From Oligoflexia bacterium (GTDB taxonomy: Bacteria > Bdellovibrionota > Bacteriovoracia > Bacteriovoracales > Bacteriovoracaceae): a stretch of DNA of 64,000 nt. The notes under the pieces were generated by a model that made no database searches, had not been told where the DNA came from, and was given only the letters and a program-made list of their open reading frames with translations. Location of the stretch: contig JAAEST010000101.1 of assembly GCA_024229115.1 (NCBI GenBank), positions 62,001-126,000 of the forward strand, in the 5' to 3' direction. The stretch's first letter is position 1. The number at the start of each line of letters is the position of its first letter. The translations under genes and the position numbers were made by a program. This document shows positions 26,551 to 36,024 of this stretch, in pieces.

Positions 26551-28158
26551 TTAACGGTAATCTGAATTCTTGAAAAACTCAACGTCTGGAAACTTTTCCA
26601 TAACGAGTTTTAAGTCCCATTCACTCTTTACACCAAAACATTCACGATCTTTATGGTCAAGATAGATATTTGATGAGTTCTTGGCCATAAAAGCATCTTT
26701 GGTTTTGTCATCTGGAAATCTTAACCAGCGCACACCAACGAGGCCATGACCAGTGTATTCACCATGAACATTATATTCATCTTCAAGACGATGTTTAACA
26801 ACTTCGAACTGGAGAACTCCAACTGCACCTAAAACTTTTTCAGAAAGAGCAACTCGGCTAAAAAGCTGAACTGTTCCTTCTTCTGATAATTGTCTTAAAC
26901 CTTTATCAAGTTGTTTGGCCTTGAGTGGATCTTTTAAAATAATTTTTTGAAAAATTTCAGGAGCGAAGCTAGGGATACCTGTATAGATGAACTTTTCGCC
27001 ATTAGTGAAAGTATCTCCAATTTGAAATTTACCAGTATCGTGAAGTCCGATAATATCTCCAGGAAAAGCTTCCTCTGTTATCTCTCTATCTTGAGCCTGA
27101 AACATTAGAGGTGTGGCAATCTTAATTTCTTTTCCCGTTCTAACGTGAAAGAGCTTGTCTCCACGATTGAATTTTCCAGAACAAACTCGCATAAAGGCCA
27201 CACGGTCTCTATGTCTTTTGTCCATATTCGCTTGAATCTTAAAAATAAAACCGCTGAATTTTCCATGATCAGGTTCGATCATTTTTGTCTCAGAATCACT
27301 TTCAAATGGTGCCATAAGAACTTCTCTCTTATGAGGACCAGGAGAGTGAGTTGAAATCATATCAAGAGTCTCCATAACACCAAAGTTATGAAGGGCAGTT
27401 CCAAAAAATACTGGAGTTTGAATACCTGCTAGAAATTCTTCTTTATTAAATTTTGGCATAAGCTCTTCGATCATTTCTAGATCTTCAAGGAGCTTATCGC
27501 GAATAGCTTCTCCTAAGTATTCAACTATCTCGGCTGCTTCTAAATCACTCGCATCCCAAACTTTTGGATTGAGAGGATCATTTCCTTCGCTAAAACTTAG
27601 AATCTTTTTAGTGGCAAGATCATAAACACCTTTGAAGTTAACACCATCACCAACTGGCCAAGTCATAGGTGCACATTGAATTGAGCAAATCTTTTCAACA
27701 TTATCGATAAGTTCAAAAGGATCCATAGCATCGCGATCAAACTTATTCATAAAAGTGACGATTGGTGTGTCTCGCATACGACAAACTTCCATCAGTTTGA
27801 TTGTTTGCTCTTCCACACCTTTGGCTGAGTCAATCATCATGAGCACAGACTCAACAGCTGTTAGGGTACGATAAGTATCTTCAGAAAAGTCTTTGTGCCC
27901 AGGAGTATCAAGTAAATGCATCGCTCGGTTATTGTAATGAAAACTCATGACTGAAGAAGTAATTGAGATTCCTCTCTCTTTTTCCATTTCCATCCAGTCA
28001 GACTTGGCATATTGCCCTTGTTTAGACTTAACTTTCCCCGCTTCTTTAATGACGCGACCAAACCACAGAAGTTTTTCTGTCATTGTGGTTTTACCGGCGT
28101 CAGGGTGAGAAATAATAGCGAATGTACAACGTTTCATATCTTTATTTGGAGTGCTCAT
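26551..28158 (-). CDS. prfC: Peptide chain release factor 3
   Basis: GTPase that releases RF1/RF2 from the ribosome after termination. The GTPase motifs are clean: SHPDAGKTTMTEKL (G1), DTPGHKDFSEDTYR (G3) and MNKFDRD (G4), followed by the RF3-type domain 2 and C-terminal region. About 535 residues from the ATG at 28158, against 529 in E. coli; a longer upstream reading adds a hydrophobic segment foreign to the family. Ribosome site weak. The divergent UbiB-family gene starts only 34 bases away, so the promoters must overlap. Confidence 0.96.
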   Translation of the reverse strand: MSTPNKDMKRCTFAIISHPDAGKTTMTEKLLWFGRVIKEAGKVKSKQGQYAKSDWMEMEKERGISITSSVMSFHYNNRAMHLLDTPGHKDFSEDTYRTLTAVESVLMMIDSAKGVEEQTIKLMEVCRMRDTPIVTFMNKFDRDAMDPFELIDNVEKICSIQCAPMTWPVGDGVNFKGVYDLATKKILSFSEGNDPLNPKVWDASDLEAAEIVEYLGEAIRDKLLEDLEMIEELMPKFNKEEFLAGIQTPVFFGTALHNFGVMETLDMISTHSPGPHKREVLMAPFESDSETKMIEPDHGKFSGFIFKIQANMDKRHRDRVAFMRVCSGKFNRGDKLFHVRTGKEIKIATPLMFQAQDREITEEAFPGDIIGLHDTGKFQIGDTFTNGEKFIYTGIPSFAPEIFQKIILKDPLKAKQLDKGLRQLSEEGTVQLFSRVALSEKVLGAVGVLQFEVVKHRLEDEYNVHGEYTGHGLVGVRWLRFPDDKTKDAFMAKNSSNIYLDHKDRECFGVKSEWDLKLVMEKFPDVEFFKNSDYR

Positions 28159-28192
28159 GAGGTTAAAATAGAGCATTATCAAGATGATGTAA

Positions 28193-29473
28193 ATGAAAGT
28201 CACAACAGACGCTAAATCTATGAAAAAACTAAAGTCCCTCAAGACAAATCTCTTTTCTCGCAACTCGTTATTTCTAGGGATAGCGACTCGTTTAGGTAAA
28301 GATTTTCTCTTTTCAGATAAAGATGGAAACTTCGAAAAAATAGTAGAGGCCCTAGGGAATCGTGTCGAATTTCTTACAGATGAACTAGGGGAAATAAAGG
28401 GAAGTTTTTTGAAGGCCGGGCAGATGCTTTCACTTTATGCAGGAGATTTACTTCCTCCTGAGTTAGTGAAAGTTCTTGAGAAGCTTCAAGGACAAACAAG
28501 CTATCTTGAATGGAAGATTATAAGTAAGAATATTCCTGAAAATGTTCTCAAGGATTTAAAGATTGAAGAAGATGCATTTGCTGCGGCTTCAATTGGACAA
28601 GTTCACAAGGCCATATTACCAAGTGGCGAAAATGCTGCCATTAAGATTCAATATAAGAATATTGAAAACTTAATTGATACTGATTTACGTTTCATTAGAA
28701 TACTTATTAATCTCATGAAAGTAATTCCTCAAGACGTAAAACTTGATAAGGTCTTTGATGAGATTAAGGTTATGCTTCTTAAGGAAATGGATTATGAAAA
28801 AGAAGCTGTCTCAATGAAGCGCTTTAGAGAGTTGGCAGGTAAGGAATATATTATTCCAAAGCTCTATGAAGAATACTCAAGTCGTAAAGTTATCTGTATG
28901 GAATATATAGACGGTCAGAATGTTGATGATGGTCTTAAAACTTTGTCACTTGATGATAAGGCCAGACTTGCAAAAGAATTTTTTAATCTCTTTCTCAATG
29001 AAATTTTTAAATGGAAGCTCACTCAATCAGATGCTCACATGGGCAATTATCTTTTAAAAGACGGGAAGTGGGTTCTCTTAGATTTTGGGGCGACAAAGGA
29101 ATTATCAGATGAGCTGGCCCTTCGTTATCAAGATCTCATCAGGGCTTTCTTTAAAAGAGATATCGAACTTGTGATTAAATTAATTGAAGACCAAGGAGCG
29201 ATCGATACAGAAAGATCTGACATGGATTATTTTAGAGAATACTGCCAGATTATTTTTGAGCCCTTAGGAAATGAAGAATATGATTGGGCAAATTCAGATG
29301 TGGCCAGTAGGCTGATGAAAATGGTGGATAGGACTACAACAAAGATCAAATTCAACTTTCTTCCTCACGAGAATATCTTTATTGATCGCAAAATTGTAGG
29401 TGTTTACTATATGTTGAAGAAGATTGGTGCCAAGATTAATCTCGCTCAAAATTTTGTTGAATACATAGATTAA
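28193..29473 (+). CDS. ABC1/AarF (UbiB-family) atypical kinase
   Basis: A 426-residue member of the UbiB/ADCK family. Signature motifs: KAGQ in the N-terminal extension (SFLKAGQMLSLYAGDLLPPEL), the Ala-rich loop AAASIGQVHKA replacing the usual glycine loop, the VAIKIQ-like lysine strand AIKIQYKNI, QSDAHMGNYLL and LLDFGATKEL. These proteins support quinone synthesis or lipid homeostasis; no ubi or men gene lies nearby, so its partner pathway is open. Unlike UbiB it has no clear C-terminal membrane helices. The start could also be the Met nine codons later; neither has a strong ribosome site. Confidence 0.88.
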   Translation: MKVTTDAKSMKKLKSLKTNLFSRNSLFLGIATRLGKDFLFSDKDGNFEKIVEALGNRVEFLTDELGEIKGSFLKAGQMLSLYAGDLLPPELVKVLEKLQGQTSYLEWKIISKNIPENVLKDLKIEEDAFAAASIGQVHKAILPSGENAAIKIQYKNIENLIDTDLRFIRILINLMKVIPQDVKLDKVFDEIKVMLLKEMDYEKEAVSMKRFRELAGKEYIIPKLYEEYSSRKVICMEYIDGQNVDDGLKTLSLDDKARLAKEFFNLFLNEIFKWKLTQSDAHMGNYLLKDGKWVLLDFGATKELSDELALRYQDLIRAFFKRDIELVIKLIEDQGAIDTERSDMDYFREYCQIIFEPLGNEEYDWANSDVASRLMKMVDRTTTKIKFNFLPHENIFIDRKIVGVYYMLKKIGAKINLAQNFVEYID

Positions 29474-29590
29474 ACTTCTAACTTATTGAAAATACATAAT
29501 AATTTTCCTATAAATTTTATCTATTCTCACCAATTTGTTTGAAAATTCGTCTCTCTCAAGGATAGATTAGCTTCTTAAGAGGATGAGAGT

Positions 29591-31306
29591 ATGATTTTGA
29601 GAGAACTTCTTTTAATAGTTTTACTATTAGTTTCCAGCAATTCTTTTGCGGAAAGACTTCAGATAATTCACACCAATGACCTTCATGGTTTCTTTGATCA
29701 TAGTGTCTACAACAGAGACGTGGGTGGTTACGCACGTGTAAAGACAGTGATTGATCGTCTTAAAACACAGGCAGCAAGTGAGGGTATGGAATCACTCGTT
29801 GTTGATGGTGGTGATTTCATGGAAGGAAACCTTTATTACATGGCCAATAAAGGAGCGAAAACTTTCAATATTATGAGTGCCATGGGCTACGATGCTGTTG
29901 TTATTGGTAATCATGATTTTCTCATGGGAACTAAGAATCTCAATGAGCTTCTTAAAGAAAATCCGCCAAAGTTCGATTATCTTGGGGCTAATTTTAAATT
30001 AGATACGACTGCTCTTTATACTGGTATCCGTAAAAATGTTAAAGATTATGTAATCTATGAAAAGGCAGGAGCTAAAATTGCTCTTATGGGTTTAACAACT
30101 GATGAGCTCTTCTATGCTTGGGCCTTTAAGCATGGGAAGATTCGAAAACCTGGAAAGACAGCTGATAAAATCGCGAAAAGAATCCGTGAAAATGATAATC
30201 CAGACTTTGTTATTGCCCTTACTCACTTAGGGACACGCAAAGATGAGAAGATGATAAATAAGTCAGCCGGTATTGATCTTGTAGTAGGTGGTCACTCTCA
30301 CCAAGCACTCTTTAATCCTCTTTATTTTCCAAATAAAAATGGTGTTGAAGTTCCTGTTGTTCAGGCAGGTAGCCATGGAAAATTTGTTGGTAAATTAATT
30401 ATCGAAGTTATTCCTGGTAAGCCATTAAAGATTATTAGTTATGATTTGATTCCAGTTAGGCATAGTAAAGAGAAAGAAGATGAAGTTGTTGCCGACTTTA
30501 TCAGACGCTCTCGGGATAAAATTAATAATCTCTATGGAGAAGAATGGTTAAATGAGGTGGTGGGCTTTACTGAAATTCCTCTAATTCATAGTGGCTGGCG
30601 AATGACTCCTTGGACAGCTTGGATTACTGATGCTGTTAGGGAAGCTGTGGATGCTGATATTAGTTTCCATTCACCAAACTTTGGGGGATCGAATCTTGCT
30701 GTGGGAAGAATTACTAGAGAGGATCTCTTTAACACTCACCCTAGGGCCTTTGATCATAAAGAAAAATTAGGTTGGTCAATTTATAGTGTGGATATCTATG
30801 GAGTCGTCATTAAATCTGTTGTTCGGTTAGTTCTCAAGACCCAGCAACCTTTGGCCTTCAGTGGAATCACTTTTGATCTTGTCGATAAAAAAAATAATAT
30901 AGTCTATACCAATGGCCAGTGGACAGGTGTTGATGGAACAGACCCTAAAGAAGATGTCTTTAATAAATACTTGGGTATTGACGGGAAGTTCAGAGTTAAG
31001 AATATCAAGATCAATGGTCAGAAAGTAAGCTCTTTCAAAAAATATAGAGTGGCGCTTAATGAGGGTATCGTTGTTGGTGGTCTAGGGATTAGTAGCGTAG
31101 TAAAATTTCTTTTGCGTAAGATTACAAAGTCTGAAATCAGCGTTTGGCAGGCCCTTATTAAGAAGATAGATCGCGAAGGTATTATCACTCGTGACTACGC
31201 TAAAAATTATCTCAATAAGAATGGAAAACCAGATGGTAGAGGTCAAAAAACTGATAAGAACTCAGGTGGTCCTTACCAGTTTATTCCTTATACTCATAAA
31301 CGTTGA
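29591..31306 (+). CDS. Exported 5'-nucleotidase / UshA-like metallophosphoesterase
   Basis: A 571-residue protein with a signal peptide (about 1-20, ending NSFA). The calcineurin-like phosphoesterase domain has IIHTNDLHG, VDGGDFMEG, VIGNHDF, LTHLG and GGHSH, the five metal-binding blocks. The C-terminal half is the 5'-nucleotidase substrate domain. UshA-type enzymes hydrolyse nucleotides or nucleotide-sugars in the periplasm, allowing nucleoside salvage. GAGGATGAGAG precedes the ATG. It is convergent with gcvP, overlapping by 13 bases. Confidence 0.92.
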   Translation: MILRELLLIVLLLVSSNSFAERLQIIHTNDLHGFFDHSVYNRDVGGYARVKTVIDRLKTQAASEGMESLVVDGGDFMEGNLYYMANKGAKTFNIMSAMGYDAVVIGNHDFLMGTKNLNELLKENPPKFDYLGANFKLDTTALYTGIRKNVKDYVIYEKAGAKIALMGLTTDELFYAWAFKHGKIRKPGKTADKIAKRIRENDNPDFVIALTHLGTRKDEKMINKSAGIDLVVGGHSHQALFNPLYFPNKNGVEVPVVQAGSHGKFVGKLIIEVIPGKPLKIISYDLIPVRHSKEKEDEVVADFIRRSRDKINNLYGEEWLNEVVGFTEIPLIHSGWRMTPWTAWITDAVREAVDADISFHSPNFGGSNLAVGRITREDLFNTHPRAFDHKEKLGWSIYSVDIYGVVIKSVVRLVLKTQQPLAFSGITFDLVDKKNNIVYTNGQWTGVDGTDPKEDVFNKYLGIDGKFRVKNIKINGQKVSSFKKYRVALNEGIVVGGLGISSVVKFLLRKITKSEISVWQALIKKIDREGIITRDYAKNYLNKNGKPDGRGQKTDKNSGGPYQFIPYTHKR

Positions 31307-34293
31307 GCGTGGGCATCTCCAATATGCTCGAGAATATCCTTCGTCGACATTTCTTTTAGAATACCTGGCTCAATTTTGTTTGGAAGAACTTTTGGGAGAG
31401 TTTGTAGATTCTCCCAAAGTTGAATATTCTTATTGGCCCCTACTTCATCTACCTTTGAAATTGGCGTGAAATGAGGAACTGTTTGAAGAACTTCTGGTTT
31501 TTCATTCAATGTTTTCTTAATGGCCATCAGCACTTCTAAAAAGTCATCGAGTTCTTTCTTCGTAAAAGATTCAGTAGGCTCAATCATGAGTCCAAATTGT
31601 TCTGGGAAAGCAACCGTTGGTGCATGAAGACCGAAATCTAGAAATAATTTACCAATCTTAGCGATGGCCTGAGCTTTCGGTGTTCCATTATTCTGGATAT
31701 GATCAAAACTTTCTTTTGATAGTGTAATGATGAACTCATGCATTCTAGGAGCACCTTCACTTTTTGCTGGAAGTGTTGGGTAAACATCTTTAAGTTTTTC
31801 AAAAAGATATCTCGCACTAAGTACAGCAATGGCACTCATCTCTCTAATACCCTCACTGCCTAGGGCCTTTAGATATGTGTAACATCTAACCTTGTGAGCA
31901 AAGTTTCCATAATGACGGTGAAAACTACCAATTGTTTTTGGAGCTCTGAAGGTTTCAAATTTTTCACCATTCTTTCTTACTTGAATACCAGGTAGGTAAT
32001 CGAGAAGTTTATCAGAAACGGCTACAATGGCATCACCAGGGCCTCCCCCACCGTGAGGAATTGTCCAGGTCTTATGGAGATTATTGTGAACAGCATCGAC
32101 ACCAAGTTTATCTAGATTGACCCAGCTAGCGATAGCATTCATATTGGCACCATCCATGTAAACGAGTCCATCTACAGAGTGGATAAGGTCTGCCATTTCC
32201 TTGAATTGATTTTCAAAAATTCCAGATGTATTTGGGTTTGTTACCATAATACCGGCAATTCTCTCGCCATACTTTGCAACAACATCTTGAAGCTGAGTGA
32301 AGTCAATTTGACCATTCTCATTGGCATCAATCGTGATGATTCCAGTTTGACCATCTTTTGTTCTTTTAGAAATATATCCGGCCATTGTTGCAGTGGCAGG
32401 ATTCGTTCCGTGGGCACTCTTAGGGATAATGATGATATCTTTCTTTTCAGCGTTTCCACGATCTCTGTGGTAGGCCTGGAATAATTTTAATCCAACAAGT
32501 TCACCTTGAGCACCAGCAACTGGTTCTGTTGTTAATCCAGGAAGGCCAGTAATCTTTTTAAACATTTCTTGAGTTTCAAAAAGAATTTCTAAACAACCTT
32601 GAGCATCTTCAAGTGGAGCTTGAGGATGAATATCAGTAAAGCCTTGAAGCCCAGCTGCATAATCATTGATATATGGATTGTACTTCATAGTACAAGAGCC
32701 GAGAGGATAGATATTATCATCTGGTGATACATTTTGGTTTGATAACTTTAAGTAGAAAGCTTTCAATTCTTGATTACATAAATCAGGGAGACCTGCTTTA
32801 TCTTTTCTTAGCAATTCTGAAGCAAGTTCTGGAGCTTTAGTCCCTTGACCTTTTTCAAAATGACTAGCGAAGAAAGACGATAGTTTTTCTAAGTCTTCTG
32901 TTGTTTGAATATCAGAGAAACTTAGTTTTAGTAGATTTCTATTTTGAGCATCTCTTTCTTTTAAATTCACTCCTAAGTGGATTCCTTGAGTTCTTGCTGA
33001 CTCAATTAGCTCATCAACATCTTTACTCAGTTCTAATACAAATTCATTGTAGAAAGCGTTGTTACTAAATGGATAATTCACACCTTCAAATTGTGTGAGT
33101 TCTTCAAAAGCATTAACAGCATTTTGACGAGCTGTTTGAATGGCCTTAGTCATTCCTGTTTCACCACGACTAAGAACTCCAGCTCCAGCAAGAGTTGCTA
33201 GAAAACTTTGGTTTGAGCAAATATTACTAGTGGCCTTCTCTCTTCTAATATGTTGCTCACGAGTTGAAAGAATCATAGCAAGACAGTCTTTTCCTTCACT
33301 GTCTTTGGCCTTCCCTACATATCTACCAGCTGTAGATCTTATAGAAATTTTATCTGAATCGTTATAACGAATTCCAAAAATTCCGAGCCCTGGGCCACCA
33401 AAATTTGGAGCAATAGCAAGATGCTGACCTTCACCAACAATCATATCAACACCAGACTGATCCGATCCCATCTTTGAAGGCTGGACTAGTCCACCAGTCG
33501 CAATGTGCATAGGATCGAATAGTGCAATCGTTTTAACTCCTGCTTCTTTACAAGTGTCGACAATATGATTCACATCTTCAAGGATTCCCATTTGGTTTAC
33601 TTGACCAAAAGCAAACCCAGAAATATCACCATTCGCTATAGCTTCTTTTAATTTGGCAATATCTGTTTTCCCAGTCGCGCTATCAATAGGGAGTGTGATG
33701 ATTTCTAATTCGGTTTCTTTTGCAAGAGTTTGTATAACTTCAATATCTCCAGCGTAAAGACCTTCACTGATTAGAACTTTTTTCTTAGTCTTTGTTAGTC
33801 TTACTGAAGTGTTAAGGGCTTCAAAAAGACAAGTAGAACGATCATAGAAACTGGCATTGATAGCTTCCATACCTGTTAGCATTGAAATACTTGAAGAATA
33901 TAACCAAAGTGTCTGAAGTGTTCCTTGACTTCTTTCAGGTTGATAAGGAGTGTAAGCTGTCGTCAATCCACGGAGGTTGCTCACATATGCTGTTGTCTCA
34001 GGAACTTTATAATGAGGTAGACCATCACCGATAAAGCTTAGCTTTGGAGTGTTCTTTGCTGCAAGCTCTTCCATGTGATCAATCAGATCATCGTATTCGA
34101 GTCTTGTTGTAACCTCGGGAGTTTCTAAGAATTTAACATCATCACTAATGTGGGAGAAAAGATCATCACGATTTTTTGCACCAACAGTACTTAGCATTTC
34201 ACTAATTTCTTTTTCTGAAGCACAGATATAGTATTTCTTTAACTCTCTTGGAAGCCTTTCTGGATCGTAAGGAAGGTGAGACTTTGAACTCAT
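31294..34293 (-). CDS. gcvP: Glycine dehydrogenase (decarboxylating), fused GcvPA-GcvPB type
   Basis: P-protein of the glycine cleavage system, PLP-dependent, 999 residues. The N-terminal half (to about 470) reads like the small subunit GcvPA: AYTPYQPERSQGTLQ, GMEAINASFYD. The C-terminal half reads like GcvPB: PLGSCTMKYNPYIND, FTDIHPQAP, SAHGTNPATATMAG, and NNLHKTWTIPHGGGGPG with the PLP lysine at about K741. The YNP variant after SCTMK and the IHPQ region match the two-subunit enzymes of Bacillus and Thermotoga rather than the classic 950-residue protein, so this seems to be an independent fusion. gcvT and gcvH are not adjacent. The 78-base upstream region is too short for a glycine riboswitch. 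Confidence 0.93.
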   Translation of the reverse strand: MSSKSHLPYDPERLPRELKKYYICASEKEISEMLSTVGAKNRDDLFSHISDDVKFLETPEVTTRLEYDDLIDHMEELAAKNTPKLSFIGDGLPHYKVPETTAYVSNLRGLTTAYTPYQPERSQGTLQTLWLYSSSISMLTGMEAINASFYDRSTCLFEALNTSVRLTKTKKKVLISEGLYAGDIEVIQTLAKETELEIITLPIDSATGKTDIAKLKEAIANGDISGFAFGQVNQMGILEDVNHIVDTCKEAGVKTIALFDPMHIATGGLVQPSKMGSDQSGVDMIVGEGQHLAIAPNFGGPGLGIFGIRYNDSDKISIRSTAGRYVGKAKDSEGKDCLAMILSTREQHIRREKATSNICSNQSFLATLAGAGVLSRGETGMTKAIQTARQNAVNAFEELTQFEGVNYPFSNNAFYNEFVLELSKDVDELIESARTQGIHLGVNLKERDAQNRNLLKLSFSDIQTTEDLEKLSSFFASHFEKGQGTKAPELASELLRKDKAGLPDLCNQELKAFYLKLSNQNVSPDDNIYPLGSCTMKYNPYINDYAAGLQGFTDIHPQAPLEDAQGCLEILFETQEMFKKITGLPGLTTEPVAGAQGELVGLKLFQAYHRDRGNAEKKDIIIIPKSAHGTNPATATMAGYISKRTKDGQTGIITIDANENGQIDFTQLQDVVAKYGERIAGIMVTNPNTSGIFENQFKEMADLIHSVDGLVYMDGANMNAIASWVNLDKLGVDAVHNNLHKTWTIPHGGGGPGDAIVAVSDKLLDYLPGIQVRKNGEKFETFRAPKTIGSFHRHYGNFAHKVRCYTYLKALGSEGIREMSAIAVLSARYLFEKLKDVYPTLPAKSEGAPRMHEFIITLSKESFDHIQNNGTPKAQAIAKIGKLFLDFGLHAPTVAFPEQFGLMIEPTESFTKKELDDFLEVLMAIKKTLNEKPEVLQTVPHFTPISKVDEVGANKNIQLWENLQTLPKVLPNKIEPGILKEMSTKDILEHIGDAHAQRL

Positions 34294-34371
34294 TTATTTA
34301 CCTCGTTAATTAATTTGTGTGTCGCTCATTTTTAGCATGAAAAGATAGGATTCATCTAGTAATATTATCTA

Positions 34372-35103
34372 GTGAAAACATCTATTTACATCTACTTTAC
34401 ACAATCTCATCATGCTTGTGATGTTTTGCGACAACTGTCGAACTTTTGTAGTGAATTAGAACTTATACAAGTACTAGATTTTGATAAGAAGAGCTTCATA
34501 GGTTTATTTTTTGACCATGACAAATTAAGTTATTATGACTATCGCTTTGGGTCTCTTTCATTAGACTTTGATGCTCTTCTTAGAGACTTTAGGCGTCAAA
34601 ACTTAGGCAAAAAGGAATTAATATCTAGAGCAGTTGGTCAAAATAAGGTTGTCATCGATTCTACATTTGGGACAGGTAAAGATTCTCTCACTCTCATGTA
34701 TCTTGGTTTCCAAGTAAATGCTTTTGAGGCCAATCCCGTGGCTTATATTTTAGGTAAGTGGAATCTAGAAAAATCTAAAATTCAAGAAGACAGAATAAAT
34801 CTAAAATTTGGTAATGGTTTAAGCCACTATAAGAATTTGTCACTCGTTCAGAAAACATCTTTCTATTTTGATCCTATGTTTAGACCAGAAAAAAGAAAGG
34901 CCTTACCTAAGAAAGGTATGCAAGTTTTTGAAGAACTTATTGCTAATGAGCCGAAGTTTGAGAGTGCAATTATTTCTGAAGTTTTGGCACATGATCTCAT
35001 TGACCGCTTTGTTATAAAGAGGCCAATCAAAGGACCTTTGTTAAAAGAAAAGCCTCACCATGAAATTATTGGTAAGACTATTCGATTTGATATTTATATG
35101 TAA
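34372..35103 (+). CDS. rsmJ: RsmJ-like 16S rRNA methyltransferase
   Basis: Probable methyltransferase making m2G1516 in 16S rRNA. RsmJ segments visible in its 243 residues: VVIDSTFGTGKDSLTLMYLGFQV (SAM site), FEANPVAYILG, the catalytic strand YFDPMFRPEKRKALPKKGMQ, the IKRPIKGPLL segment, and GKTIRFDIYM at the C terminus. The start is GTG and has little ribosome-site support. Divergent from gcvP, and two bases from the convergent PilZ gene. Confidence 0.85.
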   Translation: MKTSIYIYFTQSHHACDVLRQLSNFCSELELIQVLDFDKKSFIGLFFDHDKLSYYDYRFGSLSLDFDALLRDFRRQNLGKKELISRAVGQNKVVIDSTFGTGKDSLTLMYLGFQVNAFEANPVAYILGKWNLEKSKIQEDRINLKFGNGLSHYKNLSLVQKTSFYFDPMFRPEKRKALPKKGMQVFEELIANEPKFESAIISEVLAHDLIDRFVIKRPIKGPLLKEKPHHEIIGKTIRFDIYM

Positions 35104-35105
35104 GC

Positions 35106-35870
35106 TTAAGCGGCTAGGCTTGAATTTGAAGAAAGCTTTTCTAATTGTTTATTTTCTTTAGCAATCATTCTCACGATTTTTCTCATGGCCCACTTCTCGT
35201 AGATATTCATAAATTCAAACTGAACACCAATACCTCTAATATTATTAAAAGCATGATCACTTACTTTCTTACCATGAAGAGTCACTGCTTGATCTTTATA
35301 GTTGATAGAAAGCTCAAGTTCTGTGCCAACCTCTACATCTTCACGAAGGTCAATAAAGACACCAGTAGTTGAGATATTAAGAATATGACAATCATAGATA
35401 TGATTTGGATTATTAATCTTAACTGTTATTGGAATAACTTTATTATAACGAGTTCTTGTTTCCCACCATCTCATTGTTCGATCAAAGAATGGTTTTCTAA
35501 CTTCAGGTAAACTGAAATATATGATGATAAGCGTGTTCACAAAAAGTAAAATCATTGAACTCATGAGAGGTATTTCGCTGACATAAGGCCAAGTAAATTT
35601 CTCATATGTTAGGTGAGCATAGATATTATAAATTTGAACGCCTACAAAAATTGGGTATGACCATTTCTTAACTCCTAAAAGAGCTAAACCACCAAGTGGG
35701 AAAAGAAACCAAAATTCAAAGACTTCTTTTGGAGAGCTAATCGCCCAAATATTAGAAACAATTGTTCCAATATCAAAAGGAACGGTCATTTTAAAATAAA
35801 GTATCTTAATAATAGGCTCTAACAAGTGAATAGAGGCCAGAATTATAAAAATTAAGGGGCGTTTTTTCAT
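35106..35870 (-). CDS. Membrane protein with C-terminal PilZ domain
   Basis: A 254-residue protein with three or four hydrophobic segments in residues 1-120 and a PilZ domain at about 130-240. The PilZ elements are the ISTTGVFIDL strand (D/N-x-S-x-x-G motif) and RGIGVQFEFM. The arginine motif upstream (normally RxxxR) reads RTRYNK, so cyclic di-GMP binding could be weak or lost. Its job may be to pass c-di-GMP state to an envelope process. Single gene. Confidence 0.78.
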   Translation of the reverse strand: MKKRPLIFIILASIHLLEPIIKILYFKMTVPFDIGTIVSNIWAISSPKEVFEFWFLFPLGGLALLGVKKWSYPIFVGVQIYNIYAHLTYEKFTWPYVSEIPLMSSMILLFVNTLIIIYFSLPEVRKPFFDRTMRWWETRTRYNKVIPITVKINNPNHIYDCHILNISTTGVFIDLREDVEVGTELELSINYKDQAVTLHGKKVSDHAFNNIRGIGVQFEFMNIYEKWAMRKIVRMIAKENKQLEKLSSNSSLAA

Positions 35871-36024
35871 AACTTCCTCATGTATTATGTGCTCGCTTAC
35901 TTTATCACTTCACTTATGTATTTCAAGAAACCTTGTGATTTCTAGCACTTAATGTCCTTTTTCTAATACATATATTTTCTTATCGGTCATATAAGTGCCA
36001 GATTTAATTGCTAGAAATTAAATC

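Noticed and set aside
34294-34371. Glycine riboswitch before gcvP
   Set aside because: Only 78 bases separate the divergent starts, too short for a glycine aptamer, and no matching core is visible.
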